64,000 nucleotides of DNA from Aggregatilineales bacterium. GTDB lineage: Bacteria; Chloroflexota; Anaerolineae; Aggregatilineales; Phototrophicaceae. The DNA lies in contig JAUQWZ010000006.1 in NCBI GenBank assembly GCA_030834905.1, forward strand, positions 186,001 through 250,000, read 5' to 3'. The notes under the pieces were generated by a model. That model worked only from the letters and a program-made list of their open reading frames with translations, had not been told where the DNA came from and made no database searches. Numbering within the stretch: the first letter of the stretch is position 1; the number at the start of each line of letters is the position of its first letter. Made by a program: the position numbers and the translations under genes. Positions 55,543 to 64,000 of this stretch are shown piece by piece.

Positions 55543-56778
55543 CTACCCTTCAATCAGCAGGCTTTCCGGGTCTTCCACCAGTTCCTTGATGCGCACCAGA
55601 AACTGCACCGCCTCGCGCCCGTCCACAATCCGGTGATCGTAGCTTAACGCCACGTACATCATCGGACGGATGACGACCTCGCCGTTGAGCGCAATCGGGC
55701 GCTGCTCGATCTTGTGCAGTCCAAGAATCGCCACCTGCGGCGGGTTGAGGATCGGCGTGCTCATCATCGAGCCAAAGACGCCGCCGTTGGTGATGGTGAA
55801 CGTGCCGCCGCGCAGCGCGTCCAGCGGCAGCGTGCCGTCGTTCGACTGCAGGGCATACTCCTTGATCGTCTGCTCAATTTCGGCAAACGACATCCGATCC
55901 GCGTCACGCAGCACCGGCACGACCAGCCCTTCTTCCGCGCCAATCGCCACACCGATATCGTAATAATATTTGAGGAGCATATCGTCGCCCTGAATTTCGG
56001 CGTTCAGGCGCGAGAAGGCTTTGAGCGCGCCTATCGACGCTTTGACGAAAAACGACGAAAAGCCGAGGCTGACGCCGTGTTTCTTCTGGAACGCTTCCTT
56101 GCGCCGGGCGCGCACGTCCATCACCTTGCTCATATCGATCTCGTTGAAGGTCGTGAGCATGGCGGCGGTGTGTTGGGCTTCCACCAGCCGCTGAGCAATC
56201 GTGCGGCGGCGGCGCGACATCTTGATCCGTTCCTCGCGCCGTCCGCTGTCAGTGGCAAAGATCGGCGCGGTTTCGGAAATGGGGACGGTTGCCGATGGCT
56301 GCGGCGCTGGCTTCGCTGGCGCGCTCTTAGACTCGATATAGCGCTGAACGTCGGTCTTGGTCACGCGCCCGCCGGGACCGCTGGGCATGACCTGCGCCAC
56401 ATCGATCTGCGCATCCTGCGCCATGCGCCGGGCGACTGGCGTCACGTCCGGTACAGCTTGTCTGGCTGGCTGTGCCTGCGGCGCGGGCGCGGGAGCCGCC
56501 TGAACGGGCTGCGCGGCGGCTGCCGGTTGGGCTGCCCCTTCACCGGGTTCAATCGTACCCAGAACCTCGCCCACCTTGACGTCTTCACCCGCCTGACGGG
56601 TGATGCTCGCCAGCACGCCCTCGCGTTCCGCGCCGACTTCCAGATCGACCTTGTCGGTTTCCAGCACCACCACCGCTTCGCCAATCTTGACCGGCTCGCC
56701 CGCGTTTTTCAACCAGCGCCCGACAGTCGCCTCGACAACGGATTCGCCCAGATTCGGTACCACAATTTCTATCGCCAT
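55543..56778 (-). CDS. sucB: 2-oxoglutarate dehydrogenase E2 (dihydrolipoyl succinyltransferase)
   Basis: 411 residues from ATG 56778 (AGGA 9 bases upstream; the ATG two codons earlier is too close to it). One N-terminal lipoyl domain with the lipoyl lysine in [13 protein letters not shown], an Ala/Pro/Gln-rich linker, the E1/E3-binding segment [20 protein letters not shown], then the acyltransferase core with the catalytic [13 protein letters not shown]. Typical single-lipoyl SucB length. E1 is encoded upstream on the same strand, 116 bases away with an inverted pair of family A repeats in between. E3 is not in the window. Function: succinyl transfer in the TCA cycle. Confidence 0.93.
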   Translation of the reverse strand: MAIEIVVPNLGESVVEATVGRWLKNAGEPVKIGEAVVVLETDKVDLEVGAEREGVLASITRQAGEDVKVGEVLGTIEPGEGAAQPAAAAQPVQAAPAPAPQAQPARQAVPDVTPVARRMAQDAQIDVAQVMPSGPGGRVTKTDVQRYIESKSAPAKPAPQPSATVPISETAPIFATDSGRREERIKMSRRRRTIAQRLVEAQHTAAMLTTFNEIDMSKVMDVRARRKEAFQKKHGVSLGFSSFFVKASIGALKAFSRLNAEIQGDDMLLKYYYDIGVAIGAEEGLVVPVLRDADRMSFAEIEQTIKEYALQSNDGTLPLDALRGGTFTITNGGVFGSMMSTPILNPPQVAILGLHKIEQRPIALNGEVVIRPMMYVALSYDHRIVDGREAVQFLVRIKELVEDPESLLIEG

Positions 56779-56799
56779 GCTCATTCATCCTGGTCATCT

Positions 56800-56868
56800 G
56801 TAGGGACACGATACTGTCGTGTCCGTTTTATAATAGCTGCGCCGGACACGATGGTATCGTGTCCCTAC
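56800..56868. repeat. Inverted pair of family A palindromes between sucA and sucB
   Basis: GTAGGGACACGAT (arm, 56800 on) with ATCGTGTCCCTAC (to 56868): two complete family A copies in opposite orientation flanking a 19-base A/T-rich spacer (GTTTTATAATAGCTGCGCC). In transcript form the two copies can pair as one long hairpin. Inserted within the E1-E2 gap. Confidence 0.8.
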
Positions 56869-56894
56869 ACCATATACCGAAACAGCGGCTTGCC

Positions 56895-59705
<2,811 letters not shown>

Positions 59706-59756
59706 GGCACTTGGGTTTTAGGTATATGTCAACAGTGTGTCTGAGTCTAGCGGGTT

Positions 59757-59785
59757 TTGACAGGAAGTGCGAGGGGCTTTATTCT
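59757..59785 (+). promoter_or_regulatory. Predicted promoter of the UBP zinc-finger gene
   Basis: TTGACA (59757-59762, perfect -35) and TATTCT (59780-59785) with a 17-base spacer, 48 bases upstream of ATG. Confidence 0.55.
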
Positions 59786-59833
59786 GGGAAAGTGGGGTAT
59801 TCTGGTGTTTGGTGACCGGCAGCAAAGGAAAAT

Positions 59834-60088
59834 ATGATGGCTTGTACGCATCTGGACCAAATACGCGACGTAACGCCCAGCGCCCAGGGCTGCGAGGACT
59901 GCCTTAAAACCGGCGATACCTGGGTTCACCTGCGGATCTGTCTGATCTGCGGTCACGTAGGCTGCTGCGACAATTCCAAAAATAAACACGCAACCAAACA
60001 TTTCCACGCAACCGGGCATCCGATCATTCAGTCCTTTCAACCCGGCGAGCGCTGGCGCTGGTGCTACGTCGATGAGGAATATTTGTAG
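59834..60088 (+). CDS. UBP-type zinc-finger protein
   Basis: 84 residues, a single ZnF-UBP domain. Zinc ligands fit the pattern C4-H6, C20-C23, C36-C39, C44-C45, H52, H56-H58 and H62 (LRICLICGHVGCCD, KHATKHFHATGHPI). In eukaryotes this domain binds free ubiquitin C-termini; bacterial stand-alone forms are common in Actinobacteria and Chloroflexota and have unknown function. AAGGA precedes ATG. Ends in a short acidic tail. Confidence 0.85.
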   Translation: MMACTHLDQIRDVTPSAQGCEDCLKTGDTWVHLRICLICGHVGCCDNSKNKHATKHFHATGHPIIQSFQPGERWRWCYVDEEYL

Positions 60089-60119
60089 AACTGCTTGTCA
60101 TACGGAGCGCGACGCAAGC

Positions 60120-60230
60120 GGACACGACAATGTCGTGTCCCTACGTCGTCCCGCGGGAAGAAAGATGAGGGCATTGGCTTCTCCCCTTCTCCCCGTCTTG
60201 CGTGGGAGAAGGGGTTGGGGGATGAGGGGT
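60120..60230. repeat. Family A (inverted) followed by family B repeat, copy 3
   Basis: GGACACGACA and TGTCGTGTCCCTAC (60120-60144) are the inverse orientation of the copy at 9116. They are followed by CTTCTCCCCTTCTCCCC / GTGGGAGAAGGGG and a G-tract run (60179-60230), matching the A+B order at 9116-9181. Lies between the zinc-finger and secreted-protein genes. Confidence 0.7.
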
Positions 60231-60249
60231 CGAAAGTCTTAAACCCTGC

Positions 60250-61221
60250 CTACACGCTGCACGCGCCATCCAGCAGGTTCATCCCGGCGGGGATAGTGCT
60301 GACTTCGGTCATGTGGGACTCATACAGCCGCCAGTCGGGATCAATGCTGCCCTCGTTGCCCTGCGGCACGTTGACGCGGCGCGCCGTCAGGCATCCGGTG
60401 AAGAACTGGCGCGTGCCGCTGCTAAGGGTTGAAGTCACCAGCGTGGGCAGGCTGGCGTAGCTGCTGCCCGCCGCCCCTTCGACCAGCGCGTCCAGCCGCA
60501 CGATCACCGACACGTCATTCGTATTCGCAAACCCCTGCGCGAACTGCTGCAACGTCGGTTCAGGCGGGTTTTCCCAGTAACCATAGGCGCGAGCGTAATC
60601 GCGGTTCATAATCGCCCCGTAATATGACGACAGCAGGCTGACCGGGCTGGTCAGGTTCGGGACAACGCTGGCGAGCGTTTCGGTTTGCTGGCAGGCGCTG
60701 TCCAGCAGGCTGAGGTCGAAGGTGGTCACCTCGCGCATCAACGCGCTGTTCAGATGCCAGTCTGGATCGGGTTCGGGGGCGCTGCCGACCGGCACATTGA
60801 CCTTGTGAACGGTGAAACAACCCGCATAGAAATGCTGCGAGCCATCGGTGTGATCGGCTGCCAGCAGCACCGGCACCGCGGCAAAGATGTTGCCCGCGCC
60901 CGCGTCTGAGGCTGCTGGCAGCCGGACGAAAGCAGCCGCGCCAACGGTATCAGTATAACCCGCCGCGAACTGCGCCAGAGTCGCGCCTTTGGGCGGGTTC
61001 TCCCAGTAGCCATAAGCGCGCGCATAATCGTTCAGGTTGATGGCATTGTAATACGAGGCGACGACCAGCACCGGATCGGCGCGATAGTCGAGTGGGCTGC
61101 GCGTGGTCGTTTGCCCGTTTGGCTCGGCGGCAGCGGCGGTCATCGGCAGCAGAGCCAGCACCAGCAGCACCACCGCCAGCCAGAACGCGGGTTTACGAGA
61201 CATCAAACGGTGTAATGACAT
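60250..61221 (-). CDS. Secreted protein with a two-fold repeat (unknown)
   Basis: 323 residues. Signal peptide (LAVVLLVLALLPMTAAAA, to about residue 32). The mature part consists of two related units of about 130 residues, each opening with SYYxAIxxxDYARAYGYWENPP (residues about 55-80 and 195-220) followed by TLxQFAxGYxxT, then a VPVLL / SLPTLV strand, a cysteine-containing FYAGCFTVHKVNVP / FFTGCLTARRVNVP, and a DPDW stretch. Each unit has two cysteines (GC and DSAC/DGAC) that could pair. I do not recognise a known family; a ligand-binding or scaffold role outside the cell is possible. ATG 61221 has GGAGAGAG upstream. Confidence 0.75.
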   Translation of the reverse strand: MSLHRLMSRKPAFWLAVVLLVLALLPMTAAAAEPNGQTTTRSPLDYRADPVLVVASYYNAINLNDYARAYGYWENPPKGATLAQFAAGYTDTVGAAAFVRLPAASDAGAGNIFAAVPVLLAADHTDGSQHFYAGCFTVHKVNVPVGSAPEPDPDWHLNSALMREVTTFDLSLLDSACQQTETLASVVPNLTSPVSLLSSYYGAIMNRDYARAYGYWENPPEPTLQQFAQGFANTNDVSVIVRLDALVEGAAGSSYASLPTLVTSTLSSGTRQFFTGCLTARRVNVPQGNEGSIDPDWRLYESHMTEVSTIPAGMNLLDGACSV

Positions 61222-61477
61222 GAATCTGCTCTCTCCAACTAATCCTCTCCTCCCTATATTAGACGCGCCAACGGGCAGATTCGTTCCAAATTCGATTACG
61301 AAAAACGAGCCTCAACGCCAGAACGCTGTGAGGATGGCTCTTTTCCGCCCGTCCTTGCTTTCCGCCAACGCGGACATAGAATCAGAGGCTGGAATCAGGA
61401 TTGGGCAGTCTGCTCACCGCCTGATTCCGACTCACCAGGCGTGTCGTATCCCTTCGGATGGAGTTCCCCCTGCTGCT

Positions 61478-62647
61478 ATGACTTCGATTGCCCTTTCCTT
61501 CGCGCGTGACCGCTTTACCTGGCTGGCATATCTCATGCTGGCGTATTTCGCCTACCTGCAAGCCAGCCTCGGACCGCTTATGCCCTTTCTGGGCGATGAG
61601 CTGAACCTCAACTACACCCAGCGCGCCCTGCACCTGAGCGCCCTCGCCGTCGGCATGATCGTCGCCGGGCTGACTGCCAATGCCGCCGCGCTGCATTTCG
61701 GACGGCGCGTTCTGTTCTGGGGCGGCGGCGCGGGCATGGCACTGGGCGCTGTCCTGCTGGCGGCGGCAGGCGTTCCCGCCCTGACGATTTTGGGCACTTT
61801 CCTGATGGGCGCTATCGGCACCTACCTGCTGATTATGGTTCAGGCGACGCTGTCCGACCATCATCAGGAGCGCCGGGCAATCGCGCTGACGGAATCCAAC
61901 GTCGCCGCCAGTATCTTTGCGACGCTCGCGCCGATTCTGATCAGCCAGATGGAGAACATCGGCATTGGCTGGCGCGTTGCCCTGCTGCTGGGCGCGGGCG
62001 CATGGGGCGTGATGGCGCTAGTCTTTGCGCGCGAGCCGATTCCCGCCGCCAGCATCCAACCCCGCAGCACCGACTCCGGCGGCAGCCGGCTGTCGCGCAG
62101 CTACTGGTTTTACTGGGTGCTGGTCATTCTCGTCGTCTCAATAGAATGGTGTATTATCTTCTGGGGCGCAGATTTCCTGAACAAGGTCGCTGGTTTGAGT
62201 CAGGTCACTGCTTCCGGCGCGATGGCGATCTATTTCGCGGCGGTGGTGCTGGGACGCACAGCGGGCAGCCGCCTGGCGCGTTTCATTCCGGTTGGACGCC
62301 TGCTGCTGGCGGCGCTGGTGATCGTGCTGCTGGCGTTCCCGGTGTTCTGGCTGGCGCAGAGCGCCGTCTTGAGTCTGATCGGGCTGTTTTTGCTCGGCGT
62401 GGGCACCGCCAACCTGTTCCCGCTGACCTTATCGGCAGCGTCGGGCGCTGCCGCCGCGCAGTCAAACAAAGGCAGCGCGCTGGTATCGCTGGCGGCTGGT
62501 CTGGCAATTCTGGTGATGCCGCAGCTTCTTGGCTCGGCAGCCGATTTGATCGGCATCTTCAACGCCTTCGGACTGACGGGGCTGCTGACACTCGCCGCTA
62601 TCGTCGTCAGTATCGGGGCATCTCGTGTCGCGGCAAAACAGGGGTAA
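61478..62647 (+). CDS. MFS transporter
   Basis: 389 residues from ATG 61478, chosen because the first transmembrane segment (TWLAYLMLAYFAYLQ) follows it and the upstream extension is unlike a transporter. About twelve hydrophobic segments; LHFGRRVLFWGGGAGMALGA and GSRLARFIPVGRLLLAA resemble the loop 2-3 and loop 8-9 signatures of the major facilitator superfamily. No substrate can be assigned. It ends four bases before the oxidoreductase gene, so the two may be co-transcribed. Confidence 0.8.
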   Translation: MTSIALSFARDRFTWLAYLMLAYFAYLQASLGPLMPFLGDELNLNYTQRALHLSALAVGMIVAGLTANAAALHFGRRVLFWGGGAGMALGAVLLAAAGVPALTILGTFLMGAIGTYLLIMVQATLSDHHQERRAIALTESNVAASIFATLAPILISQMENIGIGWRVALLLGAGAWGVMALVFAREPIPAASIQPRSTDSGGSRLSRSYWFYWVLVILVVSIEWCIIFWGADFLNKVAGLSQVTASGAMAIYFAAVVLGRTAGSRLARFIPVGRLLLAALVIVLLAFPVFWLAQSAVLSLIGLFLLGVGTANLFPLTLSAASGAAAAQSNKGSALVSLAAGLAILVMPQLLGSAADLIGIFNAFGLTGLLTLAAIVVSIGASRVAAKQG

Positions 62648-62651
62648 CCAC

Positions 62652-63815
62652 ATGGCAGAAAGCACCCTTCGAGTCGGTCTGATCGGCTGTGGCAACGTCG
62701 TCAGCTACGGGCATCGTCCGGCGCTGACCTCGCTTCCCGACGTGCGGCTGGTCGCGCTGGCGGACGTCACCGAAGCGCGGCGCAAAATCGGGCAGGAGTG
62801 GTTCGGGTTAGCCGACGCGGATATTTACGCCGATTACCGCGCTGTCCTTCAGCGGGATGATGTCGATGTAGTGGTCGTCACCGTCCCACAGCAGTTCCGC
62901 CGTGAGATCGTGCTCGGCGCTTTCGCGGCAGGTAAGCACGTCCTCAGCGAGAAGCCGGTTGCCCTGACGCCTGCCATCGCCGCCGAACTCATCACCGCCG
63001 CCGACGCCCGCAGCCTGACCTTCGGCGTGGTTCACAACTATCACTTTTTGCCGGAATACCACCAGATCAAATACCTGCTTGACGCGGGAACGATTGGCGA
63101 CCTGCGCGTGCTAACGATGCACTATCTGGGCGTGATCGATTATCCCGGCGCGCAGGAATATCAGCGCGACTGGCGGCATACGCTGGACGCGGGCGGCGGC
63201 GTGCTGATGGACATGATCCACGCCGTTTATCTGGCGGAATGGCTGTTTGGCGGTCCCGCCGAACAGGTGATGGCGTTCGTGGATGCGCCGACCTATGGCG
63301 AACGCGGAGCGCTGGTGGAAGACCTGGCGCTGGTTCAGATCGCCTACCCGACCGGCTATGCGGCTGTCCATATGGGCTGGGGTCAGGGCGTTGGCGGGGT
63401 GGATGCCAGCGGCAGCGCTGGGCAGCTTCGGATGCGCTATCATCAATATCAGACCAGCGGCTTCAACCGTCCCGCCGAACTGTACACGGTCAGAGACTGG
63501 GAGCGCGTCGATCACCCGCTGGACAACCTGCCCGAACACATGCAGAACATCGGGCGATCCTTCACCCGGCTGTGGGCAGATTTCCGCGACGCTGTCCGCG
63601 AGAAGCGCCCGCCGGTAGCGCCCGCCCGCGCCGCCAAACGCGCGCTGGAAGTAGCGCTGGCGGCGTATCTGTCCGGTGTCACCGGGCGCGTCGTCAGCCT
63701 GCCGCTGTCCGCCGAACATCCGGTTTACCAGCAGGGAATCTATGGGCTGCGTCAGGTTGAGGTTTGGAACGAAAGCCGCGCCGGGCGCGCCGGAATCTTT
63801 GGATTGAGAGAGTAG
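62652..63815 (+). CDS. Gfo/Idh/MocA family oxidoreductase
   Basis: 387 residues. ATG 62652 is chosen because the GCGNV cofactor motif (VGLIGCGNVVSYGHRPAL) follows. The catalytic EKP (HVLSEKPVALTPAIAA) and GGGVLMDMIHAVYLAEWLFG are typical of the family. The frame opens ten codons earlier inside the MFS gene. Substrate unknown; sugars, inositols and bile-type polyols are all used by relatives. Coupled to the MFS gene four bases upstream, suggesting import and oxidation of the same compound. Confidence 0.82.
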   Translation: MAESTLRVGLIGCGNVVSYGHRPALTSLPDVRLVALADVTEARRKIGQEWFGLADADIYADYRAVLQRDDVDVVVVTVPQQFRREIVLGAFAAGKHVLSEKPVALTPAIAAELITAADARSLTFGVVHNYHFLPEYHQIKYLLDAGTIGDLRVLTMHYLGVIDYPGAQEYQRDWRHTLDAGGGVLMDMIHAVYLAEWLFGGPAEQVMAFVDAPTYGERGALVEDLALVQIAYPTGYAAVHMGWGQGVGGVDASGSAGQLRMRYHQYQTSGFNRPAELYTVRDWERVDHPLDNLPEHMQNIGRSFTRLWADFRDAVREKRPPVAPARAAKRALEVALAAYLSGVTGRVVSLPLSAEHPVYQQGIYGLRQVEVWNESRAGRAGIFGLRE

Positions 63816-63818
63816 GAA

Positions 63819-64000
63819 ATGCCAATCGAAGAAAAATTCATTACCACCTGGGAGGCGCTGAATCAGGAACTGCGCCGCGATGCTTTCGATCCCGCCATCA
63901 GCCGATTTCGCTACCGCGATGTCTTTCGCGGTCACGCCGACGCGCGCAACTATCACATCATGAGCAGCCTGCTGGAGCTGGAACACCGGCTGGACAAAGT
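63819..64000 (+). CDS. Start of a gene, FRG-domain-like (cut by window edge)
   Basis: About 60 codons are visible from ATG 63819. EEKFITTWEALNQELRR, then RFRYRDVFRGHADARNYHIM and SSLLELEHRLDKV. The WEALxxELR plus VFRGHAD plus L-S-S-L-L pattern resembles the FRG domain, whose members are of unknown activity. The rest lies outside the window, so this is tentative. Confidence 0.45.
   Translation, partial: MPIEEKFITTWEALNQELRRDAFDPAISRFRYRDVFRGHADARNYHIMSSLLELEHRLDK

Overview
The window is a GC-rich, densely coded chromosomal segment of about 59 protein genes, two of them cut by the edges. The gene content suggests a Chloroflexota bacterium (Anaerolineae or a relative). The hints are a luciferase-like (F420-type) oxidoreductase, a UbiA-family menaquinone-type prenyltransferase, a 7TM/PAS/GAF histidine kinase, secreted proteins with Glu-Ala-Thr-Pro tails, and many small palindromic intergenic repeats. 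The assignment is inferred from style; no rRNA or tRNA is present to test it. No CRISPR array, transposase, integrase or prophage gene was seen, and no gene-free stretch exceeds about 300 bp.

Layout. 1-6.6 kb: M20 amidohydrolase (cut at the left edge), flavin amine oxidase with a class V aminotransferase overlapping it by 4 bp, secreted M23 peptidase, a J-domain protein, and an RmlC-type epimerase. 6.8-9.1 kb: threonine breakdown (Kbl then an SDR-type threonine dehydrogenase). 9.2-16 kb: MenA-like prenyltransferase, small lipoprotein, an ABC-2 exporter (ATPase plus two permeases), a zinc alcohol dehydrogenase. 14.6-21.3 kb: heterodimeric ABC exporter, TreZ, SIS-domain sugar isomerase. 21.4-27.3 kb (minus strand): a cluster resembling the Thermotoga type of inositol oxidation (IolG, a COG2220 hydrolase, a Zn_ADH3 dehydrogenase) with an LLM oxidoreductase, a VOC protein and an RmlD-like reductase. 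27.3-30.9 kb: DHDPS-family lyase, FAH-family dehydratase and 2-ketoglutarate-semialdehyde dehydrogenase, together an oxidative sugar-acid route to 2-oxoglutarate.

31-34 kb: sensor kinase and EamA exporter. 34.5-40.2 kb: a complete liv-type amino-acid ABC operon (substrate-binding protein, LivH, LivM, LivG, LivF) with its own promoter, an attenuator-like hairpin after the binding protein and a strong terminator; LivH carries an unusual pentapeptide-like insertion. 40.4-43.6 kb: two ThuA-like proteins, a phosphodiesterase and an IMPase-family phosphatase. 43.6-49.5 kb (minus): a BMP-type nucleoside ABC transporter whose binding protein is an internal tandem duplication. 49.7-54.7 kb: a methyltransferase and a xanthine-dehydrogenase-type molybdenum hydroxylase with an unknown membrane protein embedded in its operon. 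55-59.7 kb: Hsp20 and the 2-oxoglutarate dehydrogenase E2 and E1 subunits. 59.8-64 kb: UBP zinc-finger protein, a secreted duplicated protein, MFS transporter, Gfo/Idh/MocA oxidoreductase and a cut-off gene.

Taken together the segment describes a heterotroph that imports amino acids and nucleosides, oxidises sugars, inositol-like compounds and purine-like heterocycles, and feeds 2-oxoglutarate and acetyl-CoA into the TCA cycle. The most unusual observations are the tandem-duplicated BMP binding protein, the LivH insertion, the inositol-like cluster whose MBL hydrolase lacks the standard metal motif, the embedded membrane protein of the hydroxylase operon, and several families of small palindromic repeats, one of which forms an inverted pair between sucA and sucB.
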